From: Archegozetes longisetosus
Lineage: Eukaryota; Arthropoda; Arachnida; Sarcoptiformes; Trhypochthoniidae
Assembly (NCBI GenBank): GCA_018873245.2
Contig: JAEMBT020000004.1
Coordinates: 7,543,073-7,607,072 of the forward strand
Direction: 5' to 3'
DNA length: 64,000 bases
The notes beneath the pieces were generated by a model, which worked only from the letters and a program-made list of their open reading frames with translations, did not search any database and had not been told where the DNA came from. This document shows, in pieces, positions 11,431 through 22,456 of the stretch. The first letter of the stretch is position 1. Each line of letters starts with the position of its first letter. The translations under genes were made by a program, and so were the position numbers.

Positions 11431-12805
11431 ATGATTTCAGCAAATATTTTCAAATATTTGATTCTCGTAATCGTTAGCAGAAACATCGCAATATCTCATC
11501 AAAAAGGTATAGGTAATAGTCAAATTAAGCTTTTACACTACAAATTTGCTTTCTGAAGAATGTATTAAATTTTCATTTTAATCATTATTTAAGTATTTGT
11601 TGGGTCTGATCTTATTATACTGATTAAATCTAAAAAAGTACAACGACTTAACTAAGAAAAATAGATCGATCTCACCTAAAATCAATGTTTTATAATATAT
11701 TTATTTCAATTATCTTATGCCGGTTTATAATGTAAATTATGTTAGAGTCAAAATGTAATACTTATTCAGATAATTTAACCTGTTAAATCAATAAAACTTA
11801 ATTTATCGACTCATATTTGTCATTATTTTGTTAGATATGGTATATTCTAAATGTAGTGAGTACATCGAATATAAACTTCCGAATTATACTTATAAAATGT
11901 TTGTGAACAAAATTGCACAATTCAATGGAACAGAAACCCAATTTGAAGCATTAATGGCAGAGACTCAATTTATTTGGATGTTGGCGGATTTTAATACGAC
12001 AGCAAATTGGACGTGCGCTAAAGCTTATGACATCGATGAGAATTGGTTCGCGCTGTACAAACTTTGCGAATCTAATGAGCAAAAAGGTATTCAAAATAAT
12101 ATAATTAATATAAAGTATACTTCTATTAAAACTAATTTTCAAATATCCCATACAAAAGTTTGCCCAAAAACAAATAATTCTAATGATGACGTTCAGAACA
12201 AACGCTGTTTTAGACATAACTTGAAGAATCTCTACTCTTATGTTGACCGAAGCTCTGCAAATAGACCGGAAGTTTTGACCGAAAACATTTCGGTTGCGGT
12301 GAAAAATGTGGTCTGGTTTACTAAATCTCGCTATTATACTACAACAGGTGTTCAAAGTGAAGATTTTTGCGTTTTGGCTAGAACATTGGTTTATATAAAA
12401 TGTGATAATCCGACGAATATCGTGGAAGAGAGATCTCAGCAGTTGAGTCGTTGCCTCAAAGCTTGCAATTATACTGATGGATGTGCAATATCAAAATACA
12501 CTCCACCCAAATTCACCATAAGTTTGTTTATGATTTGTATTATAAGTTTAATAGTCATTATTGTTTTAGGAGTTATAACTTTAGGATGGTATATTAGAGG
12601 CATTTCAAAGAACAGAAATGAGTTCAATGATGAAGGAGAACAGTGTGAAACTATCAGTGATGTTATGCTATATGAGACTACCTTCGAGGAAAAGGAACAA
12701 CATTATGACGTAATTCTAGAACATTCCGAAGATTATGATTCAATCGTGGAGTATACTAGTAATTATGAAGTAATGAATGGAAATCTAAAAATCATAGTCA
12801 AGTAA
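11431..12805 (+). CDS. Receptor B1: Cys-rich ectodomain, TM, canonical ITAM and YxxM
   Basis: Three exons, 11431-11506, 11835-12086 and 12159-12805; 324 aa. A hydrophobic signal peptide (about residues 1-22) precedes an ectodomain with ten cysteines that all three paralogs share and several N-glycosylation sequons (NGT, NTT, NWT, NIS, NYT). I do not recognise the fold. A membrane span (about 230-253) is followed by a 71-residue acidic tail holding EQHYDVI, six residues, YDSI (tyrosines 292 and 302), which matches the ITAM consensus, then YEVM (312), a YxxM of the PI3K p85-binding type. The second intron is 72 nt, has no stop and is a multiple of three, so retention would add 24 residues. The paralogs show it to be an intron. 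The usual stop position is mutated and the C-terminus is extended by KIIVK. It is probably a signalling surface receptor, paired with A1. Confidence 0.82.
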
Positions 12806-13914
12806 CTTCAACCAATCAAATAAAGGAATCCCGAAATGGCATTGGCCCAACCCCTTAGACAAATTGAACTAATATTTTAAAGAAAATAACGTTAGTCTAC
12901 TTTTGGAAACCCTGACTGTTATGAATATAATTCAATTGAAGCTTACCAAAATTTAAAGTAGTTTGTACATTAGTCTTGATGTTAAAGTCTATAATTTGTC
13001 TCTTGAATTTTCACAGTCCAGACATTCAAAAATTCAATGCAAGAAAATGATTAATGCTTTTAAAAATAACCTTATGTTTGCATAAGGTTTTTTGAGAAAA
13101 AATTAATCTTACAAAGATTTCAAAGATTCATCTACATAAAAATAACAATTTAAAATATTGAAAGAATTTCGTTTTTCTAACTATGGTGCTCCAAAAGGCC
13201 CAACATGATGTTTGAATAATAGTGAAGTTCATGAGTAGGTCTCACTAATACTTCGTTCTTTGAGTTGGGTCTTTTGGGGCACCATATTAAAAAAAATTTG
13301 AAATATTTTAACAAAACATTATTCTCTAGATTAATAAAATTTCTATTTCGATGGTAAAAATCATAGATCATATTAATATTTTTAGTGAGAAAATTTTTAA
13401 AAATCCTCAACTGTTTTCTTTTAATTAAATTTTCAATTTTTAAGCTATGGTGGTCCCGATGTCTCGTAGTTGAGATTCATGTTAAATTCAACAGATTGAT
13501 AAAATAAATAGCACTCAGGACCCAGATTGTTACAAATGACACGTTATTAAAACTATTTATTCAATACTAGTGTATAAATTAATGATTACTTAGGAGCGAA
13601 TTCAGTCTCAACAACTGCTATGAACAACACATACTAAACAAGTGAAGTAAAATACTACGTGTACAAGTCTTAAATATAAAATGAAATGTATGTCAACTTA
13701 AAGTAGAAATTTTAATACTACTGAATGTGACTCAAGTTGAATATAAGTGTGAACTGATTGAATGTCAGGTTGAACTCAACGCTTTGAAGATTTCTATTAT
13801 ATTTAATGTAGGTTAGAGCTTAAGGTCAATTCGAATTACATTAATTCTAGATTCTTCGTTAGTATATAAAATAAAATCAGAAGTGGGAGCCGAGGTCTAT
13901 GGGTCCGCAGAACT
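12806..13914. other. Sequence inserted downstream of B1
   Basis: After the B1 stop, similarity to the 3' flanks of B2 and B3 breaks off and resumes at about 13915, so roughly 1.1 kb is extra here. It contains a perfect hairpin (13068-13089, AACCTTATG loop TTTG CATAAGGTT) and a 160 bp inverted-repeat element. No gene is seen. Confidence 0.55.
13151..13310. mobile_element. 160 bp MITE-like hairpin
   Basis: About 50 bp arms are inverted: TATGGTGCTCCAAAAGGCCC near 13181 pairs with GGGTCTTTTGGGGCACCATA near 13267, and the outer parts TAAAATATT and AAATATTTTA also pair. The interior has no gene of its own. The size and structure fit a small MITE. Confidence 0.65.
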
Positions 13915-14340
13915 TTCCTTTAAACTTTATTTTAAGTTTCATATTAACGCGATGGTGCGAAAGGTTAAAGCAAGGGGTCACAACATAGATTACAATTGAC
14001 ACAAAATTAAAATTAAACATTGATGTAATCCTTATTTAAAACAGTATTAATGCACTTAATTGAAATAATTTTAATAATTTAATTTGTAGAATTAAAACTG
14101 ATAAAATTAATTTCGACTTTACAAGAGGGCAGTTGTCGAGATGAAAAGGCGATTGTTTGAACATTATCGACCACCGGTTTTTAAACTCATGTAGGTTATT
14201 TTTATTTAGAATACCGTTTCAAATAGAGTTTATTCTAAATCTTTATATGTACCTTTTATTGTGACCTCCTGTTAGAACTTTTCGTACCACTTCGTATTGA
14301 TAAACTATTATCTGCCATAAACTATGTTTTACTGACACTT
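13915..14340. repeat. Displaced 3' flank of B1, shared with B2 and B3
   Basis: This stretch is similar to 33410-33850 behind B3, and in part to 23850-24000 behind B2. Shared words include GTGCGAAAGGTTAA, TGTAATCCTTATTTAAA and ACAAGAGGGCAGTTGTCGAG. It marks the end of the duplicated unit. Confidence 0.65.
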
Positions 14341-16299
14341 TTGCATTTCAAAAGATCGGTAGATCAAAAGACCGAATCCCTTACAACTTATATTGTAACA
14401 CATCTACTATTAATTCGCTAGAACTTTCTATAAGTTCTAAACTCTCGATGTAAGTCGATGTCTTCCTGGGACTTATTTTATAAAAGATGAGCTTACGAGC
14501 CAATAGTTCATGAAAGGGGCGATTAAAATGGCATGTTTCAGTTCTACTCAGCTCTAAGATAGAGAGAATATTCAAGATTACTTTTTATATGAAAATCGTG
14601 GTTAGATAATAGAGTGTTATTTACATAAATATTGTTAATATAAGCCAATTAAAATCATAGTTAAATAATGTGAATTTGATGCTTTAAACACAAATCTCAA
14701 ACAAATAAGTATAAAAATTGAAACTGAGTATATTTTTCAATTGTGACTATAATAAGGCTCTAAGTCTCAGACTCAGGCCCTAAAAGTCACAATATCCAAA
14801 ATCTAATAAAATATTCAATAATATATATTTTTAATTAAATCAATGACAGTAACTTTAAAAATAAAATAAACCAGCTAATAGCTTCACATCTCAACTTCCA
14901 AAATATTATTTGTAATAACTTTACTCTCAAAATCTTCAGTAAAATTTCGAATAATCTCAAAATTACCTTTTAATCTATAAATTAATATAATTTTTATTTA
15001 AAAAAGTTTACTGAATTCTACAATATTCAACGTAAATTCTGTAGAATTGAGCTATACACATTTCGATTCATCTCAATTCTGCCAAATTCTACAGGATTAA
15101 TTACAATCCTGTAGAATTCAATAAACTTTGTATTGAATAGGACTCGTTTGCAAACCACTCAGGAGAATTGATTCGTTTCGAGTAATTAGATAAGAGAGCG
15201 TCATTCAGAACTAGCACAATTCTTAGGATACGGACATATTCTAGTTTTCGCTTCCATTTTCGTTTAAAGGATAGTGCTCGGACCCGAATGTAATCATCAC
15301 TCAAAAGTAACAACTTTTGGGATCTCCAGTTAGACTTATATCACAATTCAACAATGGAGTAACAATCCTCCTGTGAGCACACTTAGTGTATTTCGCGTGA
15401 ATGAATGCGGAAGTGTGTGAAAAATATGAATAAAGTTATGTTTTAAAAAATAAAAACTTGTGGCATCTAGTACTAAAAGCTAAAATTTTATTATTGACTC
15501 AATTTACTTCTAAAAACCTCAACAAATGAAATAAATAAAAAATATTTAAATTACATTTAGAACGAAACCAATAAGAGTAAAATTCACAAAAAACAAAATT
15601 TTCATTTAAGACTGAATTTAAAAATACTTATCGTAAGAATCAAAACACGCATTGACCTACATTAAACAAACTTTTAAAAACTAGACATAAATGATGTCTT
15701 TTCACGATTGAAATACCGAAATTTTGAAAATTCAAAACTCCGCTCACAGAAGGAATTTTGATAACCTGTTTGCATATTGTTAACAGTATTTTTAGAAGAA
15801 AATTTAAGAAAATTTAGGTGGGCGTCGCTTGAGAAAATTTGTTTGCAAAGTCATACTGACAATAAATATGTATATGATGGCTTCGTCACCTTCACGGAAA
15901 AGTAAAAGTCAACCTAAATTTCGTTTTAATACTTTAGTTAATTTAAATATTGTAAAGACTTTTTCCATTTATTTTTCCCATAGTCTAAACTTTTCCTTCC
16001 CACGGTCAGATATGAATTATGTCGCGGGTTCTGTCATAGGGAAGAACAATCCTAACTCTCAGCGCTTTAGTAATTCCAGCTAAAGCTATTAGCTAACATT
16101 ACCACCTATTCCTGCTATTATTAGTTTAACTTTCTATAAGTCTTTTCTCCAAATTTTTGAGAAGCTTTCATATAAAAAGTGACGATCATATACGTAAAAT
16201 GCGTCTTAGCTTTACCTCATATTACCAATGAAGTAACTCCAATAGTTACAACAATTGTGTTATTGTTATGAAACTGTGTTATGCTTCTATTTTTTTATT
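14341..16299. other. Spacer between pairs 1 and 2, no gene seen
   Basis: Contains a perfect palindrome at 15085-15118 (AATTCTACAGGATT and its complement around a 6 nt loop) within a zone rich in TTCTACAG/CTGTAGAA words (about 15010-15120). Short open frames here (for example 15829-16083) show no recognisable domain and are not called. Confidence 0.5.
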
Positions 16300-17163
16300 G
16301 CAATATTGCTAGTTAGAATAGATTAAACCTGAGGTTACATGTGTAAGATTTTTGTGTATCAAAAGTCTTTATTTGTACTTAAATGATAGCTTTTATGTAC
16401 ACTCTCCTCAATCCAAAATCTTAATACTGAAAATATTTCTAAAACTTGTAAAATAAATCGAAGGACAAAATGACAATGTTTGTGTGCAATATTTTTGGTC
16501 TTAGAGATTAAGTAGTGTATGAGTTACTTTAAATAAACAAAAGGATTAATACTGAGAAATCACTTGATTTCTCAAAATAAATACAAATTGAAGTTCAATA
16601 AATTCAACCGTTTTTACACATGTATTTAGGATGCAACGTTATAGTAATAGTTATATCTTGAAATTATCATAATGTGGAATTCTAAATTAAAACTAAAATA
16701 CTTAAAAATTTTATTACTTTAATTAGAGAATTTTAGCGTTATACTCAGTCTTAATATTTAAAAAATATCCTAAAAATGAATGTTTTGAGTATTTAATTCT
16801 TATGCTTAATCCTTCATCGCTGAAATTGATTTATTCTTAAGTGTATAATGATTAGTGAGATACTAAAGCAATTTTTAAAAATCTAATGGTAATGCTATAC
16901 GGTGTGGCACACAAAATTGTATCTAGCCTATCATTATTTCTCATTCTAAATACATATATTTTACTTTGCATACAGAAATATGGAATTATAATTTACTGAA
17001 CCAATTTATAATTATTTCAAGTTGTTAGAGAAAAGCAAATTAATATTTATTTATTCTTTATTCACACAGACCTGCACTATTTTCACTATTGAATCTAAGC
17101 TTAATAAAATATTCTTTCATTATCTAAAAGTGAAAGCATTAAATGTAATTGGACTAAATTTCG
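16300..17163. repeat. 3' flank of A2, paralogous to the A1 flank
   Basis: Similar in order and wording to about 8330-8910, with moderate divergence. It supports duplication of A genes with their downstream DNA. Confidence 0.55.
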
Positions 17164-18423
17164 CTAAAATTTCTTATCCATTTTAAGATATTCTCCCTCA
17201 GAAACTCTTTTCTCCTTTTGATCGTGTTTATCAAAACTTGTAGTTTTACGATAATTTTCAACATTATATTCACTTAATTCTTGATAAGGTTCAACATATT
17301 CTTCTCCATCATTAATACCTTCGTATCCATCAGTATGAACATCGTCATAATTTTCTAAATTATTCTCAACACTCTGTTGCTTCAACTTTTTCTGACGTTT
17401 GAATGAAAATACGATAATCAGTATTATTAATGTTATTATAAATATTGAAACTAAGACTAAATTAATTGTAGGCACACTAATAGAATTTTTCTTTGGTCTA
17501 ATCAAAGGCATAACAGAAGAGCATATTTTATCACTAAAATCTCGATCGTCTTTAGAATTCAGTTTTTCTGTGCTATTATTCCACTGATAAATTCTGATAT
17601 AATCTAAAATAAGAAGAGAGCACTTCCAGTTGATAACATCATCGAACGTTAGTTCGTCGTTAGGAAAAAGACGATCACCAACTCCTAAAAAAATTACTAG
17701 TCTAAATGGCTTATGAAACGGGTCCCCATTTCTAGCATAAATTACCCCTAAACTTCTACTAATATTTATTGTTAAATAATTGTAATCATCAAAAAACCAC
17801 TTGAATTCAAGTTCATTCCATTCTAAAGCATAGGTGTGAAAATCATTCAAACTTGCATTAGGGAGGAATCCTCCATTCTTATGATTCTCATATATAGACG
17901 GATTGTTATAATAAAGTCCAGATCCAATTTTCGAAGTCTTTCTATAATTCATGATATTTATCATTCCATGAATTGACGAGTTAGCATAAGTTATAGGTAA
18001 CATATGGAAGGATGATCTTAACATTTTTCCTTCAGGCAAAGCGGCTCTAATTTCGAATCTTCCATATGTGAAGTTTTGTTTTGAAATTATTTTTCCTGAC
18101 GTAAAATCTTTGTCCAAATGCTTCTCATAGATTGCTGTTATTGCAAGAGTACCATTAACTAGTCGAAGATTCGTATTGCTGTTTGTGTGACAATTATTGT
18201 GCTCGACATAGTCACCTTTCAGGCAAATTTGAAAAATTAATCTATTTATCTGTCAAAAGAAGAAAAAGTTTCAGATCTAACCGTGACATTTATTTGATTC
18301 GTTTTCAATCTCCCATTTTTCAGTATCGAGAATTTGATTATTAAATTCATCATTCCATACAAGTTTCCAATTTGCGTCAGATTCTTTCAGGAACAGAATC
18401 ATTAATAGAATGTGAATATTCAT
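17164..18423 (-). CDS. Receptor A2: inactive GH16 ectodomain, TM, ITAM-like tail
   Basis: Exons 18423-18282 (142 nt) and 18215-17164 around a 66 bp intron; 397 aa. The first exon encodes the same protein segment as A1, while the second exon has diverged. The catalytic motif of GH16 is replaced by G-M-I-N-I-M-N, so both essential Glu residues are absent. One membrane span follows. The tail carries YDDV, YEGI, nine residues, YQEL, and a terminal YLKM. The architecture and inferred role are as for A1: a non-hydrolytic glycan-binding receptor with tyrosine signalling motifs. Its divergent partner in this pair is only a first-exon remnant of a B gene (19617-19757). Confidence 0.85.
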
Positions 18424-19616
18424 TCCAAACTTGAAATTTATAACTTTTACAGTTTGATAATAAATACTTGATAAAGTATAGACTTTGTAACTAGAATGGA
18501 TTGAATTTTCAGAATCTTTCAAGATATATAGGGGGAAAATTGAAGATAGTTTAATTTGAAATATTGGAACAATGAGTGACTAGGTTATAAATAGAAAAAA
18601 CACTACAGTTCATGGACAGGAAATTGTGACGTAAGTTTTTTTGTTAGAAATATTCCACAATCAAATTCTGGGAAGCCTTATAATTGTAGATATCGATAAG
18701 AATGCGCGACTTCCCGGATTAGGTAATGTAACCCAGAATTAGAGCAATTTCTCCAAGCTTCCACGTAGAAAGTGACGGAATGTGATTTCTGGTTATTCAA
18801 GAATAAAAGTTAGATTCGATAACTCATTTGGCTCAATCTTCGATTTGTAATTCTCGATTGAGATTTGTTTTTTTTTGTAATTTTACTACACCCAAATGAG
18901 TGTAGCTAAAGTTACATAAATATCATTGGAAATGGCTTGAAGAAAGATTTTTAAACGTGCCACTACTCTCTGTGTGGCTACTCCAACTTTCGCAGAAATG
19001 CTTATATTTGCTAATATAGTGGAAGGAGAATGATCAGAGTGTGGTCTAAAATTTATCATACGTTATTCTAACCATATACCATACTATTTTAGGTTTTGCC
19101 CATAAAGTAAATTTTTCACAGTACTTTCAATTATTAAACTTAATTTTGGTTGAAGTACACCTTACGTCTATAGACCAAACGCGAGATCTTTTAGACACAG
19201 ATAAGGTATCGTTGGACTCCCTTTATCCAGTGTTAAAGTTAGCGTAATCAAATTCTAGCCCCACTCACTTTTCTTAAAAGCCCATTATCGTCAAAAATTT
19301 AACTGAATTTTGTTTTCCCAATGGGTGCTTAATCCCTGTTAAGCAATTGGTAATAACGTGGTTGGGCCCTTAATAAAGCCCTTGTACTTACGGGGAGTGC
19401 AATGCAGGTAACGCATGTGAACTTTAGATAGGCAAGGACTTGAACAAAATGGCGTTTTTAAGTATTACTGCTCCAGTTAAGCTTCAATGTGGTTATAAAT
19501 ACATATTTATTCATTTTATACTATTTATATAACGGAAAAACATGAATGGATAATGTACTTCTACATTCAGGAACTGATAGAATGTTCAGTAATGAAGTTC
19601 CACAGAATCTATAACA
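18424..19616. promoter_or_regulatory. Spacer upstream of A2, near-identical to the A1-B1 spacer
   Basis: About 18665-19260 matches about 10430-11020 with only a handful of differences, while the coding second exons on one side and the B-proximal ends on the other differ clearly. It includes cluster block copy 2 (18620-18810). Confidence 0.65.
18620..18810. promoter_or_regulatory. Conserved cluster block, copy 2 (A2)
   Basis: Second copy of the repeated noncoding block. It has TTCTGGGAAGCC on the left, still TTCNNNGAA, and GACTTCCCGGATT on the right, so one base of the stem seen in copy 1 is mismatched. Confidence 0.6.
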
Positions 19617-19757
19617 ATGCATAAAAAATCTTTGTTTATATATATATGTTGTCTTATCACAGTATGCATTTCAATCATGATTTCAGCAAATATTTTCAAA
19701 CAATATTTAGTTCTTGTATTGTTAGCAAAAACATCGCAACATCTCATCAAAAATTTT
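19617..19757 (+). pseudogene. B-family first-exon remnant
   Basis: The signal-peptide exon of family B is recognisable (MISANIF followed by hydrophobic residues), but a one-base loss shifts the frame before the CATCAAAAA end, the GT donor is missing, and no second or third B exon follows. It is the broken partner of A2. The sequence runs directly into a remnant of an A gene on the other strand. Confidence 0.75.
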
Positions 19758-19784
19758 AATTTTTGCTTTCAAAGAAGTTATAAA

Positions 19785-19941
19785 AATTTCAGATCTAATC
19801 GTAACATGAACTTGATTCATTTTCAACCTCCCATTTTCAAGTATCAAGAGTTAGATTATTCAATTCATCATTCCATATGAGTTTCCAATTTTCTTGAGAT
19901 CTTTGCAAGAATAAAACGATGAATAGAGTGTGAATATTCGT
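19785..19941 (-). pseudogene. A-family first-exon remnant
   Basis: Read on the minus strand, the signal peptide and the NWKL..WNDE start of the GH16 domain are recognisable. Three defects are visible: the start codon is ACG (19941-19939), there is a TGA within the LDT-KW region, and the splice donor GT after the Cys-His position has become AT. Only this exon remains. It belonged to the pair whose other member is B2. Confidence 0.75.
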
Positions 19942-20147
19942 TTTAAATTCGAAAATCATAATATTTTCAGCTTAGTGATAAATATTTGATAAAGTATAGC
20001 TTATAAAACTAGAATGCAGTAGTAATCAGAATTTTCAGAATCTTTATGTCTATGTTTAATTCAAAGTTGACGAAAGTTCTAGTTTAGGTGATGGAATAAA
20101 AATTGATTGGTTTACATATGGAATAACTATTGTTCTAGTTTACGTTA

Positions 20148-20292
20148 GGAAATTGTGCTTTGAGATATTTTTATTGTTAGAACACTTGAGGAACAAGTTC
20201 TTAGAAAGTTTATAATTGTTTATATCGATCCAGATGCCAGACTTCCCGGATTGGATAATCCTTGATTCGAGTAACTTTCCACAAATTCTACG
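20148..20292. promoter_or_regulatory. Conserved cluster block, copy 3 (A remnant - B2)
   Basis: A diverged, shortened copy: GGAAATTGTGC at the start, TTCTTAGAA in place of TTCCGGGAA (still TTCNNNGAA), and GACTTCCCGGATTGG at the expected distance. Survival of this last word beside a dead A gene suggests a role for B2, or simply recent decay. Confidence 0.55.
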
Positions 20293-20771
20293 TAGATAAC
20301 AAGGAGAGATTGAGCACCTAGTATTAGTTTCAATACTCTACCTTATCAGCTTCTAAACATGAATATGAAATTTTTTGATCGTGGACTAAATTGGTTTCTG
20401 AGAAGTACGAAATTAAACTCTCTGATGAAAACATTACAAAAGTATGATCTCTTTATAAAATAACTGAGTATTCGGGCGCGCGATTTGTCCTAAGTAGAAA
20501 TGATGCAGAGTTGCGAAGCAATATTACTCTATCATCAGATTAGATTCGTGGAGATTGAGTTAAACAAGTCTCCACCAATTTCGTATATCATATAAGTATA
20601 GGTGGGACTAATTAATATGGCATTAAGAGGTCAAAGGTAAATAGTTATATTACAAGATCGCGTGTGGTATCTTCGAGCTCGGCTGATTGAAGCTTGTTTA
20701 ATTAAGGATAAAAAAGTAAAAGGGCTATTAATTTTTCAGGATATGAACCTAGGGCCTCATAATTTAATATA

Positions 20772-21075
20772 GGGGACATTCAAAAACGATGTCGTTCCAA
20801 AACTGAGTGTTTTGCGCCCCTGCCTGCCATATGTCGTCTTTTGTCGTTTTTCACTGACCCCCCTATTCGAACGATGTCGGCGCTAGTTTTGTGATTCCCT
20901 CTCTGTAAAATCTCTCAAACGATCTTTTTGTTTTCCAATAAATGGCCAAAAGGCGATGTCGCTTTCTGTCTTACCACTCCTGTCACAAACACTGTCGACT
21001 TTTGTCGTCTTTGTTTACCTTTATTCCGTAGCTTCTCTGCCTGTTGATAGGACGGCATCGTTTCTGAATGGCCCC
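20772..21075. mobile_element. 304 bp TIR element (MITE)
   Basis: The ends GGGGACATTCAAAAACGATG and its near complement CATCGTTTCTGAATGGCCCC form 26 bp terminal inverted repeats with four mismatches or fewer. The flanking bases suggest a 3 bp ATA duplication. The interior is GC-richer than the surroundings, with repeated GTCGTCTTTTGTCG-like words, and does not code. The superfamily is uncertain; a 3 bp duplication would suit PIF/Harbinger. Confidence 0.75.
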
Positions 21076-22456
21076 ATATGATCTTCACCTACCCCATTGG
21101 TTTTTTTGACATCCAGCAGCTCTAGGGCTTTGAGTATTTGTATTGTTTGGCTCCGGAGGAAGAGAATCACTAAGTTTCTGATATAAAGGATTGGTATTTG
21201 GCGTATTTTATTGCAAAATTTTGTCACGTTCAAGTTTGATAGTTTTCAAAATTTTGATTCTATGAACATACAAAATGTAAATATAAACCAATGCAAAAAG
21301 TATCATATAGCTGGTAAATTCTTCGTATTAAGTGATTCCTGCAAAAATATTGTGCTTATTCCCTTCAGCGATTTTACATCTCGCATTCTAAGATCAATAT
21401 CTGGAAGTCTTAAGCATTGAATAGAATTGCGCAATTGTGAAAATCAGACATTAATTTTATATCATAATATAGAACACAGTTAATTATTTTTCTATAAAAG
21501 TCCAATTCTCGAATGTATTTAAAGCACTGATTGGAAGTACAATCGATTACAAATAGTTTTCCTTTAATCCCTAATGCGTACAGACGAAAAACTTGGGACA
21601 GCATAAAAATTTAATAGTTTTATGCGACAACAATAGTTCAAATATTAACTCAAATTTTGTGAATAAAAACCGACACTTGACTCACGACTGGCAAAAAAAA
21701 CTGATATTTATTTCTGACATATTGTAATTCTTTTGACTTGAGGAGTTCATTAATCATTTGATTAACAGTGCTCGTTGTGTCATTCATAATATTAAAGTCA
21801 AGTGATTCATGTTTTAAGTTTAATACATATTTATAAGTAACTAAATGAGTGAGTAAGCCCTTAAAATTCTGCTCTTCACGCATCAGTTTGGAATGCATAG
21901 AAAGAAAAATCTTTGGTCATTGCGGTACACTTCTCAGAAATTCAGATAACGCAAGGATAATGTCGTATGCGATTGCTTAAAGAGAAGATTGAACTCATTG
22001 AACTTTTGGATTTGAAGCTCTTATCAGATCAAAAACTTATTGGAAAGAGTTTTGAAGTATGTTCCTTGAAAGTCATACTCCATAGGAACAAATCATCAAA
22101 ACTTTAACAAAACTATTCATAAACTTTGACACCTTTAGCTGTCAAAGTTTTGATGAAAATTTTAAAGTGAGTCAATGGTTCGTTGATTTAGTTTTTGAAT
22201 AAAAATTATGCTCTCCTTAGCCCCTTTATCATCCAAATTTCTAAAATTATAACTTTTTTCAGTAAAAGCTTCGATTTACGTAGTATTAAATAATAACGCA
22301 TTCAATACCATATATAAAACAGAATAAGCATAAATGGATAATGTACATCTACATTCAGGACTGACAGAATATGATAAATAAAATTCTACAGGATGTACAT
22401 CATTATATGAAAAATCTTTAATCACATGTTATCTTATTATAATACATATTTCAACC

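Larger units (their letters stand above)
19942..22456. other. Spacer between the A remnant and B2, with insertions
   Basis: Starts with A-type upstream sequence including cluster block copy 3 (20148-20292). A 304 bp TIR element lies at 20772-21075. The part 21080-22250 is absent from the other pairs and appears inserted; its short open frames (for example on the minus strand at 21650-21898) show no known domain. The B-type promoter end returns at about 22260. Confidence 0.5.

Noticed and set aside
11951-12355. 134-codon minus-strand frame opposite B1
   Set aside because: It is the antisense shadow of the B1 coding region, with no domain similarity and no splice or start context.
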